Positions 50,424 to 62,738 of a stretch of 64,000 nt of DNA are shown here, one piece after another. The DNA is from Aculops lycopersici (lineage: Eukaryota; Arthropoda; Arachnida; Trombidiformes; Eriophyidae). Position 1 is the stretch's first letter. Each line of letters opens with the position of its first letter. The position numbers and the translations under genes are program-made. The notes under the pieces are model-generated. The model made no database searches and had not been told where the DNA came from. It worked only from the letters and a program-made list of their open reading frames with translations. The stretch is from positions 3,775,367-3,839,366 of the forward strand of contig WNKI01000002.1 in the NCBI GenBank assembly GCA_015350385.1, given 5' to 3'.

Positions 50424-53400
50424 CCGGAAGTGATGGTTCACCTTTGGTTCGGCTAATCCAGGTCACCAAGGACGGTGATTGCGTCACGATCAAGTGAACG
50501 AGTCGGAGTTCGCGCAACGCGGCCAGCCGAGTGGAAGCGTCGCCCTCGTCGTGTCGTTTCAAGTGTCATTGTTGGCTGGTAGAATGAAGGGAAGGCGGTT
50601 TGCTGCTTGTGAGAGATCTGGTTTGGTTTTCTGTTTGTTCGATAAGCAACCAAATAGTTTGAAAGTTGATTGGCTTGTTGCAGGAGCATGAGCTTCATTG
50701 GTCGCAATTTGATCGAGATGTTAAACTTAAACTTTGCTTGCTCACAACTAGACAAATCCACGACGATCATAACGGCGACGATACTAGAGTAAGTGATCCA
50801 TTTTGGCCTGACAAGCGAAATGGATGGACGGATTGAAGAAACAGACAAATTTGCTAGCGTTAGTCCAGATTGAGGATTGGAGCGAGCTAAGCGCTTGATT
50901 TGGGGGGCTAGTAAGGGAAAACTGATGCGTCTCATTGGCGGCCATAGACACGCGACGCGATCACATCAGATTTGGCCACTAGTTCATCTGGCGCATGTGT
51001 CAAATTAAACCAAACCCCTTCTTGGTTTAATTTGAGTTTGCTCTCGACCGTCATTTGAACAGCTATTTGGCCAGCTAGCTATGCGAACTGCAATCAACTT
51101 CCGGTTTGTATCTGCTCAACTCTCGTCGGGTGGTTGAGCAGAAACGAAACAGACGGGCAAGTGAAGGATTTGTCATTTGGTTTACGCAAGCGAGCAGCTG
51201 TCTCCTCTTATCGCATTTAGATTTGCCCAGAAAACTTGTCAACTGGACCCTCTAACCAAGCATCCTGTTGTTAGGCCTGAAATCGGCGGGCACGTATCTC
51301 GAATGTGTGACGATTTCCAATCTGCTAGTTTCTCGTTGGTTCTCGCTGGTCGCCAGTTTTTTGTCGCAACTCTACTCGTGGAGATAGGAATCAGATTCGC
51401 GATTGGATCCTACATTGCAGCTCGTCTCAAGGATCCACAATCTGTACACTGCCAAAACTGTAATCTCCTCTGTTTCTATTTGTATTCAGTTGGCGTCGCG
51501 TTCCTTGTGTTTCTCCAGAATCGTCGGCTTCGTTGCCATCATTGTCAACTTTGCTTGCCAACTTTACGAAGCCATCTCGTTGGAAAATCGCAATTGTTTT
51601 ACTTCGCTTATATTGGAGCATAATTCCAGCATTTACTACATGGATAGAAAGAGAAGGCAAAGCCGTGAAGTTTCTTGGGCTGATAACAACTGCCTTAGCG
51701 GCAGGAACAACTTTTACAACGTGATAATCGATATAATTGCACCTTAGGTGGATTTTCTTGAACAATGAGCAGCAGATAGAAAGACGCACGCATACATAAA
51801 GTGACACCTGCGGGCAAGAGCCCGGAGTTTTAGAATTGTGGATAGCAGAATAGAGCATAGAAGTAGACAACATTTACAGATTTGCGCCGGAAGTCGCGTC
51901 AACCGAATCCGGCAAGTCAATATCCCGCAGTCTATTGTCTCAGAGAATAGAGTAGAATTAAATAGAATGCGAGAGTGGCAGCTAAGTAACAACTAGACTT
52001 GCGAAGGCGAGATTCATTAGATGATAGAATAGAAAATGGTGCCGCTCGCTGTCTCTGTTTCGTCCGACTGCGAGCTACTTCCGGTTGGTAGGTCGTTAAC
52101 AGCGGCGACTGCACTGGAGTTGTCGTCTTCTATTCAACGCCAATCTCTCTCCCTCTTTCTGAATGCTCAATCTCGAATGGCAGATCCAAATGAGCCTCTC
52201 GACTTGTGTGATCCTCTGGTGGTTGTTGGAGTCTTGGTCTTCGCAAGTCGTCGACTGTGTGTCTTAGTAGCCTCGAGTCAATGACTTTTAATGGCGTCTT
52301 TTGCGCCTCTACATTTGAAGGCGCAGTGGAAAAAAGGGAAAGCCCGAGGACTTGAGGTGTAAATGAGGGACTAGTGACTAAACTAAAGAGGGACCGGAAA
52401 CTGCGAAAACTAGGCGACGTTGCATGAGATTCCAAGTTAAGATTGCGACTGGAAAAGTCCAAAAAAGAGAGTCTCAAATTTGGTAGTCCATTTTGTGGCT
52501 GTAGCTAGTTTTGTTGGTTTTGTTCTTTGTGGCGTCGTTTGGTTGGTCAAGCGAGAGGACGAAGCAACATCAACTGAGATGACGACTCGTTAGTCTCAAA
52601 CTGACAAGACGACGGCGAGTCGTTGGTCTTTGGTTTAGTTAGTTTATTCAGTTTGCGGCGATTGGCAAGCTAGCTCGGCGAAAATTTCACTTTCAACTTC
52701 CGTCTCCAACTCTCTATTTGACGCGGTGTCAGTTGAATTAGTTGAGGCCACACAAAGGACAACACCGATGACAACTTTGACTGGAGTCGAATGGACAGAT
52801 AGACACACAAACAGAATGGCACGCGATTCTCAGAGAGGGGAGTTTGTACTTTGGGCCCCATTGTGAGCTTGACCCGTTTGTTGTTGTTGCTGGCCATGGG
52901 CCTGCCACCATTGCCGCAACCAATGCGTGTTTAATGCGCGTTAACGTTGAATTCTCCTACTTGCTTGCTTGCCCATGCGCCCTCTTTATTGAGGCAAGCA
53001 AGACGAGACGCCCGATGTAAAGCGAACTGAGCACAATGGAGTTTGCGCGTTGCATACATCAGTCTTCTCGTCCTAACCTTGCCATTGAACAACCTAGAGA
53101 CGAACTCACGTGGACTTTTGGCGCGATGCGCAAGCTCTTCGTTTAGTTTCCAAACTGGTGTTTGGAGTTCAGTTTGCAGATAGTCTCTCATTGTTGTCGA
53201 GACGAAAGAGCAAGCAGCTACAGCAACAATATTGAAAACATCTCGATGAGCATCCACGTGAACCTAACTTTTCTCATTCAAGTTTTAGTTTTAGTCGCAA
53301 GTTTCGTGTTTTAGTCTAGCGAGCACAGAAACCCATATCAGCACAGCCCTAGTCTAGCCATAACCACCTGTCACTTGACCAATGACACTCGAGCGACATT

Positions 53401-56400
53401 CAAGTTCAAGCTAAATAGTTGAGTTGAGTTGCATTGAGTTGTATCGATTGGCGAGCGAGCTGAAGACTCAACACAATTGTTGTACGAGCAAAGCGACTCA
53501 AGAATCGAGCAGAGAAGATAGCAATTTAAGAAAACTTGCACTACTTTTTCACTGCCCCCAAGGTCCACTCCAAAAATCTTGCGTGAGTCTACCAATTTTT
53601 CAGGTGAGTTTCTCCCTCTCTCTCTCTCAAAAATTCCCACGCAACGAGCTGCGATAGTGACGAGCTTAGGTAAACAGCGCAAAAAAGTGTCAGCGTCGAC
53701 CAGTTTCAAATTGGATTCTTGGCTCCACTTTGAGCCTCGCGATCCAGAGACAAAAAGACCACCAGAGATTCGGTAGGAAACAAAGCAATCGAAGCGAGAG
53801 AAGTAAATGGTCCAGCAGTAAGAGCGGTGATCGACTTTACTACCACCTCCATTGACTTAAGGCAGCGAGCCAGTGGAATGAGAACTAGGAAATGAGTGAA
53901 CGAGAGTCAGGTTGTGTCCCATAGGCACTTCCGGTTCGTCTACCGCTCAGCCTTGGTGGCTCCTAAGCGCCAATCAGCTGAGTTGTTTTTCCTCTATTCT
54001 CTCTCCCTCTTTTTGAGTCGAATCTTGCAGTTTAGTCAAGTCAAGTTTTTTGTAGTGGATCTAGATGATCGACTTGCCCATAGAGCCAATCTAATAAGTA
54101 ACCAGTGAAGAAAGAGAGTTATATATATTTACTGACAGCCATCATTCAATAAAAGAATGCCAATGGAATCGCCGAGGCCGAGTGACGGCGAGAGACCAGA
54201 GTAATCATACAATTTTCTCCAGGTTTTCCAATCGACTAATGCAATCTTGAATGGTGAGCCAAAAAGAATGATAAAAGCAAAGTTAATTTAAAAGACGAAG
54301 GGAGAGGAGAACAACTACCAGGTGATCAAATCAAGCAAAATGTTTGCTTGCTTGCTAAACTAGAGTGCTGAGAGTAGAGACTTGTTTATAGCCACAAAAG
54401 TCGCGCCATAAATTTAGATTTAGTTGCTTTATCTTTCCGGTGACTTCCACCATCGAGTAGCACAATGCAAGTCTACACTTAAACTTGGCATTAAAAATGA
54501 GCCAAGTTTTAGCTAAAGTCGAAGCGAAAAGTGAGTACCAAAGAAAGAGAGAGATCTGCTTACTCAGCTTCTCCTGTTTCTCTCCGTTCATATAAAGCTT
54601 CCTGTTTGCGGGATCAAGTTTCAAATTCAAGTTTCAGGCTTCCTGTTTGTCTACTTGGCAGCTACCTCTGTCCCTTTTGCCTTTATTGGAATAGCAATGC
54701 TTGTTGTATACTTCCATCTAATGAACTCGCAATCGCTCTTACTTTTCTCCTCTCTTTCTCACTGAGTAGTTTCCAGAAGTCAAGACGGTCTAGCGAACTT
54801 CCGGTTGGCGAGCAGATGGGCAGTTTCAGGTGCCAACGTTGCAGTCGAGAATGCGCACAGTGCGAGCGAGCAAGCGAGCGAGTCAGTGAGTCAACATTGA
54901 GATCCAAAGTTGGCCGGCCAACTCAAGGCCTAGCATCGATGCATAGATCGATTGATGATATCGACAAAACAGCAAGAGAGCAAACACTAGAACGCGGCCG
55001 ACGAAGCCATAAACCAAGGCGACCATTCGCAACATAGATGGTAGCAAGCATCGTACAAACACTAAACAAAGTCCTTGTCTAGGCACCGGAATTAATATGT
55101 CATTTCTTTTGCTTGTTGTCGGGGGCAAATGTCAACATTGGCAGGCGAAACTTTTGGCTGGCATTATGAGGGATAGCCGTAAAACGACATTCGAATCGAC
55201 TTGCATTAGTTGTCGCAATACGTTGCGTTGCATTTTATGGCGCCACATCAAATCGCATCACTGAGTCGACTCGACAAACTATCCCACTACTCGGATAACT
55301 CTTTAGTTGCCAGTAACTCGTCTTCGTCGTCGTCCATTGAGCTACTGTGCATATTCTATTTGCTTGCGAGTTAGTAAAACTGACTGACTGGCTAACTCGC
55401 TGACCCGAAGTTGTCGAAATACGTCATTTTGCAAGCTTGCTCATCGCGAGTAGTCGCTTCACCTACATTTATTGCAACTTTCAATTCTGACTTATTGGGC
55501 TTCCATTTCATTTGACATCAAGCTCAACATTCCGAACTTCATTGGCCAACTTCCGGTTGGCGCCTCGAGTTGCACGCGTAACAAAGTTTCACGAAACAAA
55601 AGTATCGCAAACTTTGGTGACTCTTTGTGAGTTGGCTTCGTACGCATACTTTTCAGTTTCTATCTCTTCTCGCTCGTTGAAAATATAATTGAAAATATAG
55701 CAGATCGTCTATATTAAACCCAAAGGAATATACCGAAAGCTTTTCGGAGGCTCGCCCTTCTCCTGGTGCTCCGAGTTTTTGGCTTTTGACGGCACATTTG
55801 TTTGTGATTTATACTCTCAAGCGCTAAACGTGCCGATTTGTATCTGACCTGAGAACAAGGAAATCTTTTTTCTCGTCTCTTGGTATTGTAGCGGCATTAG
55901 CAATCCATTTCGAGTGGCCAATTTAAACCTGAAATATGAAATGTCACGTGCTGCCCCCACGCTCCGTTTGTCGTCCAATTCCAACTAGACGACAGACGGA
56001 TGCGAAATTTTGCATTGAATTCAATGCAACTAGCGATAGCAGTAAGTACATTGTTCCAGCAAATTTTCGCCCCTCTCTCAGCCCGCGAGTTTGTTGTGCA
56101 GTTGGGGAGCTTCCGGTTTGCTGGCCCCCGTCTAGTCTGCCCCTAGGTTTAGCTGGGGAGCTATGCAAAGCCAGGCAAAAGGAGCCGAAGCGCCAGAATG
56201 ATTGATTGGCGCGGCCTGAATTAGGACCAGTCGGTGGGTTACCCCGGTGACCTCGTCTGGCTCCATTTCACTCCGACTGCGGCGGCCAGCAAGCCGCCAG
56301 GCAGCAGCAGCGAGGTTTCTATCTGGACGATCGCAACGATAATGTCGGTGGCCACAATAGCGGCATCGGTAACAATAATAACAAAAAAATAGAAACGACA

Positions 56401-58843
56401 ACAAAATCGACAGGTGAGCCTTGAAGCAATTGCTTCCATTTGAGCTCGCTTTACCACGAGCTTTTTTCCGTCTCCCTCATCTAATCCACCGAACTTGAAA
56501 GACATTGAAGCTGTTCGGTGGCGCAAAAGGGTAGCAGCTGAACCGATGCAGATGGCTACTTCCACGTTGTGGTCACGAGAGTTTGTCCTCGAGAGTCAAG
56601 GGGGAAGAGCTCAAGTCGGCGCACTTTCACTCTCGCTGTTTCTCTCTGGTCACTAGTAAGAGTAATGGTAAAGCTAGACGATATCAATAAATATTACGCA
56701 ACCACCGACCGCAGAGTGAGTCGGTGGTCGTGGTGGCTGGTTGGCTTGCTTGCAAGCGCCATGGTGGCCATTATTCTTTCCATGAGCCGGCCTCGCGTGC
56801 GTCATCCATCAATTCTGATGCCAAACCGTCGAAACTCGACTATGAGTGAGTTGGAGTTTTCGGACTACTGGCCTCATCTTTGCGAGTACGCGACAACTAC
56901 GCCACATAGTTGCAGTCCAAAAGAACAACAGGACCATAAAAGGGGAGGGAGTTAGCTTGCCGCTTGCGGGCCACTTGGTGATGGCTGGTTGTGGCGCTCG
57001 CGCGACTCGAACAACCACCGGCTGCTGTGCCGATCAGCTCTCGCTAGCTTGCGCTTGGCAAGCTAATCGACGCTCCGTCTGGTCGCCCAATTATGGTAGG
57101 TTCTCCGTCGCGTTCCAAGCGAAGTGGACGACATCCAAGAAGAAGAGCGAGAGCGAGAGTGAGAGAGACGAGCAAATTGCGAAGCCTAGCAGCTGTCCGG
57201 CGGCCCATTGTCTCATTGAACCGAACAGAAGAGTGGCGGTGGGAATAGAGCAGCCGAGCTAATGGGAACGGGCGACCATGAATCGCCGATGATGACGCAA
57301 CATTTAACACACAGACTCCAGCCAGCTGACCACTTGATGGCCAACTCAAGTCGACTGGCTCCTCTCGAGACAAACTGAACTCGCCACGACTCGACTGAGT
57401 TGAACCAAACTAAACTAAACTAAACTTGAGCAGTCCACTTGCTCATCAATGAGAGCTGACCGCCATGTTGTTGCTGCTGCTGGTATTACTGCTGTCTCCA
57501 AGGTTGCCTAACCGAGTTGTGGACGCTCGACTTGAGTTGCGGCATTCGAGCAAAGGAGCTGCGCGCAAGTGAGCCGCTCGCCTCTTGGACGGAAGTGGAA
57601 TTGGCCGGCGGCTGCAACGTCAAAGGTTCGTTCTAGTTGAAGAGCATAAGCAATGATTGCCATTGATACACTCTCTTCTTATCATCTCCATCTTATTGAT
57701 CGTAGTTGTCGTGGCCACACACCAAATAGGACGCCGGTGCTCATCATTTTGCCGCCACCGTGATTGCAAGTGGGGATTAGTAGTGGCCAGGTAGATGGGC
57801 AGGGGGAGTTTGCCTTTGATTCAGTGCTAAAAGTCTCGAATACGAAAGTTGGGTGGAGAAGAATAGAGCGAGAGATATTGAGAGGAAGAAAAACGATTGC
57901 CGAGTAGAAATGTCACGAGCCAAACAGCCGATCGGTCCCCATGGCGACTGCATTTTTACTCCTACCTTGAGTCGAGAGCATTAGCTCGCGGCGACCATCG
58001 CAAATATATTTATCGATCCCTCTCCTCCCACCCACTTTTTTGGCCTCAGTCCAGCCACATGAACACTTGACGGTTCGGTCCGGTTGAGTTTAGTTCAAAT
58101 TAGTTCATGCCAGTGGTTAGCTTGTCAGCTCTGCTCGCGAGATTATTAACTCGCCACTCTCGTTGGCGCACGCACTGGTCTCGTAGCTACAGCTATGGTC
58201 CTCGATAAAAGGCAGAGTTACGTCACTCGACAAGCCAACTAATGTGCGACCGGCACACAAACGCCTACTCTCATGAAGGGTCGAGTGTTCGGCTAATCGA
58301 AAGAGGGGAAGGAAGGAGAAGTGGGAGAAGAGGAAGGGGAAGCCGAGCGAGTTGCTAATTAGCTGCCATTTCACTGCAATGAACAAGCAGTGATCCACTC
58401 GAAGTTTGTAGCCAGTGGAGCCGGCTAGCGAGTTTGGTGGCGCCAACAGCGATGGCAGTAGATAATTTGCCAACTCTCCACTCTCCTCATTCTGCTCTGG
58501 TGGCTGGCTAATGGAAATGGATGTTGCCACAAGTGTGGCCATTGGAATGTCCGTCAGTCGCGATCTACTTCTTGCCCAGCTACTCAGTTGCTATTGGCTA
58601 CTACCAACCACCAGCCACAGCCTCAGCCTAAGCTGCCCTGTGTTTAGCGATGGCCGCTACTAGATACACACATCTCTCGTGCCAGCTAGTCGACCGACTA
58701 ACTAACCGACTAACTGACCTGCAAAGTGGACGCCACGGTAATGAGAAGCGACGGCGACAATATCATTAGCTCTGCCTCTAATTTTGTAAACGCTTCCCTT
58801 TCACATCCGGTCTCTATTGACTCGCTCAACATGGCACTTCCGG
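50424..58843. promoter_or_regulatory. Cluster of eight ETS-like octamers (CCGGAAGT)
   Basis: Exact CCGGAAGT or its complement starts at 50424, 51097, 51887, 52077, 53927, 54797, 55549 and 58836, all inside intron 2. Several share the longer form ACTTCCGGTTGG. About 0.26 exact hits are expected in 8.4 kb on both strands at equal base frequencies. CCGGAAGT is the classical GABP/ETS core. Binding is inferred. Confidence 0.45.
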
Positions 58844-59272
58844 CGACCAACTAAAAGCCGCCATTTATCAATTCGCCACCATCATTGCCAAACTCTCGAT
58901 TTGGTTTTGTGTGCAAAGAGTTGTTCGTTTTGTTGTCGTGTGATCGTCGAAGTGATCGTTGTCGTCACTCTCCGGTAGCCGAGTAGCTTGCCAAAATTTA
59001 GAGGCTCCGGCTCGGGGGCGAAGTTGACAATTTGGCCGCGGAAATGTAATTGTATTTGTCCTACTCTGGATCCTCCAGTTAAATTGCTTAACTCAATCCA
59101 AGTGAACAGCGAAAAACTACCACAAGCACGATGACGACACAACAAGCGATTGGTAAATGAACAACTGGAAGTGGCACGCAAGTTGGACTCACTATTGTCA
59201 ACAGCAACTCCATTGTCTTTGCTTGGTGATAGTATTTACTGTTACCTCTAACGCACACATTCTTACTTGTTA

Positions 59273-59274
<2 letters not shown>

Positions 59275-59313
<39 letters not shown>
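59275..59313. repeat. (GA)n microsatellite
   Basis: An uninterrupted AG dinucleotide run of about 39 bp within intron 2. Confidence 0.9.
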
Positions 59314-59315
<2 letters not shown>

Positions 59316-60763
59316 AAAGCGCAACCTTCCAACTCGAAGGCCACATGCAAAATGGATTTTCGCATTGAATATTGATTGCCAGTGAAGAAGAAGGCGGCGG
59401 CACCAACAGTTAATGTAGTTTTCTTTGTCGCCTCCACCATTACAACACCTACCCAACACTGCACACTTAATATAGTCTGATAAATGAACGAGCGAATAAA
59501 TGGATTTAATGCGAATCCGCTAAAACTTTGGACGTCAGACATGCACGACAAGTCGATGAAATATCGGCTCGCCGGCGAGCTCATCGGGCGGCTTAACACC
59601 ACGCCCACCGGCGCCGCCCAGGTGAGCCAAGACCACTGTGTGCGAGAGTGTCTGTGTTGCTTGGGAGGAAATCGAGGTAGCTTGCCAAAATGGAGAGCCC
59701 GCTTTCCTGCTATCTCCTTTCAACTCCGATTTCAACTATCTGTTTGTCTGTCTGTCTGCTCAATACGCTGCCGTGCAATGAGTTTCAACGTTAAAGACAG
59801 ACAATGGTACAAAAATATGCACTGCCGTGGAATTTATATTAGCGCCGCTTGGAATTAATAGGAACTGAGCGGAAATGGAAACAAGATCAAAGAAAGAAAA
59901 CTCGAATGGGGATCAACATGAACCCTAAGCGTCACTCGTTTGTCTCTAGTCTTTAGTTGTTGCGGATCCAGATGTTTTGGCCCCTTCAAGGTCACAGGCG
60001 TCGAGGGCAACGTGAGAGTCGATCAAAGCTGTAGTCGAGTCTATGGAATCACATAATCGTGGGGTCGAGAGACGGCGCAAACAATTGACTATTTTTCCTC
60101 CTTTGTGCCTCCACTGCGATATCGTCACCACCGCTACTTCTACTGTTTCCTCATCCATCTTGTACAAATCCAAAGCGAAACTCTGAGAAAAACTAGCTCT
60201 GTTTGTGTCATCTCGCCTCACCGTCCAATGGACCTAATCTTAAGGCAAAGGAGCGGAAGTTGTTGAGTATCTCGCTTTCTCTTTCTGCAAGTGAAACTCT
60301 TAAAGTTAGCAGCGAGACGAGCAACCAAATAGATGCGTCTCTCGGGACTTGAACTCGTTGCTAGGTTCAGTTTGCTCGACAAGCATTAAATTGGATCCAT
60401 TAAATTGAATGCAATTCAAAGTGAGCAGCAGTAGTAATTGCAAGCTAGTCAATAGCCTGACCTTGATGTTGATTTCACGGTCACATTCTACGCGGCCATA
60501 AATCCAGTTGGTTTCTGTTTATTATGGAAGCAGGCCAATATTTTCTAACCATGAACTCGAAGTAGTTACAACAACAACAACAACAACTACTACTACAACG
60601 ACGCAACCAATAGAAAACAACAACGAAAATTATCGTGACTAACATCCGGCCAACCAACCGAACGAGAGTTTTTTGTTTATTTTTTCAAGCATCGAAGCAA
60701 GATTCTACACAAAGAGCACAGTAGTAGTGCAGTCCTATGCACGTTGAGTTAATGAAATACCCG

Positions 60764-60782
60764 CGCCTAGCGCCACCTAGCG
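60764..60782. promoter_or_regulatory. Tandem CTAGCG motif pair upstream of exon 3
   Basis: CGCCTAGCG and CACCTAGCG lie 10 bp apart, so both copies face the same side of the helix. The pair ends about 160 bp before exon 3. It belongs to the CGCTAGGTG set that recurs through the window. Confidence 0.4.
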
Positions 60783-60941
60783 ACCCGCAGAGAACCATCG
60801 CAAGTCGCTTTCTAGGCACTTATGAGCCAAGTTTCTGTCTTCACCTTCCATGTCTTTGTGTTAATTCCAGCTAAATAATTCCATCTTCCCAATTCCAACT
60901 AACTATTTTTATTCTATTTCTCGGCAAACTCAAACTTGCAG

Positions 60942-61310
60942 TAACTTCACAAGGCGACGACAATGAGTCTGGCGACGACTTCAGTGGCGAGCATATAACA
61001 ACAACAAACAAAGAAAATTGCACCAAAAATAACAGCAGCAACAACAACACTCGAGCTGATCAGCGACAACAAGTTGGCCAACAGACAGCAGCGCTAAACA
61101 AAATACAAGTGATTGCACCAACTTATGGTGATTCAGTGGATTGTGGACAGATTCGAGAAGTGGCAACAAGTGTCACTGGCACGAGGGGCAGGCGGCAGCA
61201 GGGGGACGTGAAATTGGAGCGCAAATTATTATGCGGCGCTGAGCATCGGCAAGCGACAAGGAAATCACAGAACGAGACAGGGACCACGACGCCGGCGATA
61301 CAAGCTAAAA
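60942..61310 (+). CDS. Unnamed long disordered protein, coding exon 3
   Basis: This 369-bp exon has no ATG of its own. The acceptor CTTGCAG and donor AAAA|GTAAGT are both good. Phase fits on both sides: C+TA from exon 2 gives Leu, and the final A plus AG from exon 4 gives Lys. It encodes LTSQGDDNESGDDFSGE, an Asn/Gln-rich stretch, then KIQVIAPTYGDSVDCGQIRE and a basic end. The acidic and polar content continues the disordered style of exons 1 and 2. The family is not recognised. Confidence 0.75.
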
Positions 61311-61936
61311 GTAAGTTGCCAGTAGAGAGCTCATGTACACAATTGTAGCGGTAGCAGCAGCGGCAAAAAGAGTAACGAGTTAATCCCAATCGTGAGAGAG
61401 AGTTAATCATGCGATGATATGATATGATGAGATTGAGAGCTAGAGGCCACCAAAGAGTCAGGTAAAGGTGGTTGTTGGCCCAAAGGGGATGCGATGCTCG
61501 CTTGCCACCAGCTAACGCCATCGTTTGAAACACGTCAGCTCATTCCACGGCTCATGCTACTTTTAACGACAGTAAGACACCACCTCAGCTGAGTGATGGG
61601 GTTACAGCAACAACACACTGACGCCAGCTGACCTAATAGCTGTGCCGCTGCTGCCGCTACATTCAACTTGCGATCGAGCGCGACAGACACGCGAACACGA
61701 ACACCAAACTAACCACCTGTGTCCCTAAATTCTTACAACTTTGCACGCGCCGCCGCCGACCTTCGCTTGAAACGCTGGCAACACGAACACATGAAAATTG
61801 CACAAATGTCAACACTTCAAACTCTCAACTTATCAAATGACTAACTGACGATTATGACGATGACAACGACGACAACAACAACAACAACAAATACAACAAC
61901 AACAACAACAACAACAAACACAATAAACACCAACAG
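61311..61936 (+). other. Intron 3 of the unnamed gene
   Basis: A 626-bp intron, GTAAGT to CCAACAG. Its last 70 bases before the acceptor are a (CAA)n tract (about 61871-61917), which is unusual where a pyrimidine tract is expected. Confidence 0.7.
61871..61917. repeat. (CAA)n microsatellite next to a splice acceptor
   Basis: CAA units with one ATA interruption, ending 19 bp before exon 4. Confidence 0.9.
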
Positions 61937-62738
61937 AGTTTTTGGTGAAGAAAATTTCCAACTCAAACATAAAGGACTTTATCAAGAAGCAGCAAATTAA
62001 GCAGCAGGCAAATTTAACCCGAAGAAAACTACCTCCAAATCCAAACCAATTTTCAAGCTCACAATTGACCTCCTCGAATTCATCGCCATCATTTCCTCAG
62101 TATCAAAATTTCACATCCCACTCACCGGTGGCCCTTTCGTCTGCAATTGGAACGCCTGTTGCGCCGTCTCAATTCTCGCCCGAGTCCGCGCTCGCCAGTT
62201 CCTTAGTGGGAAAGAAGCGAGCTAGTGGACCGCCAAGTGTTATAAACTCGGAGGAATCAGAGGCATCGTTGTCTTTGAAGAGCGAGGAGTATCAAAAACA
62301 AAGTATCGAAACCAAGTTGTTTCAATTAGAATTAGCGCACAAGCAAATGGACAAATCTCAGACAGACTCCAAACGACGACCCAAAACCGCCGAGTCCAGA
62401 GAAGCAAGCATAATTTTGGGAACAAATAGCAATTTAAATACAAATACAAATTTAGATACCAATTCAAAACCAACCAAAGACTCGCTGCTATTATCAGCTG
62501 GCTTCTCGCATTCAATTGAAGCGGCAATGAATTCCCTACAAGCGGCCAAGATGGTCGACCATCACCAGTCAATAGATCATCGCTCCCTAATGGACAGTGT
62601 GCGTTTAAATTGGCAAGCTTCGCAGGATTCTATGTCGGCAGGTAACCCTAATGTTGTGGCCGGAAGTGGCGCCGTAATTGGAAATACGGTGACCATAAGT
62701 GACGAAGCAACTCGCTCGGCACACCAAGCGGCCAAGAG
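61937..62738 (+). CDS. Unnamed long disordered protein, coding exon 4
   Basis: The exon opens in phase with exon 3 and reads KFLVKKISNSNIKDFIKKQQ, a basic, probably helical segment, then RRKLPPNPNQF and long Ser/Asn-rich sequence. A second ordered-looking stretch lies near residues 185-225 (SAGFSHSIEAAMNSLQAAKM, then SLMDSVRLNWQASQDS). It ends GCCAAGAG|GTGAGT in phase 2. Together the four exons give about 1463 residues with no stop, and the gene must continue right of 62738. A catalytic or binding domain may sit in later exons. Confidence 0.8.

Larger units (their letters stand above)
49689..60941 (+). other. Intron 2 of the unnamed gene (11.25 kb)
   Basis: Exon 2 ends in phase 1 with C, and exon 3 opens with TA to give Leu, so the two join directly across this stretch. 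No nested gene is supported on either strand. It carries eight CCGGAAGT (ETS-like) octamers between 50424 and 58843, CGCTAGGTG-type sites 65-85 bp after exon 2 (49753-49771) and 160 bp before exon 3 (60764-60782), and a (GA)n run at 59275-59313. Alternative first exons or enhancers could lie here. Confidence 0.7.
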
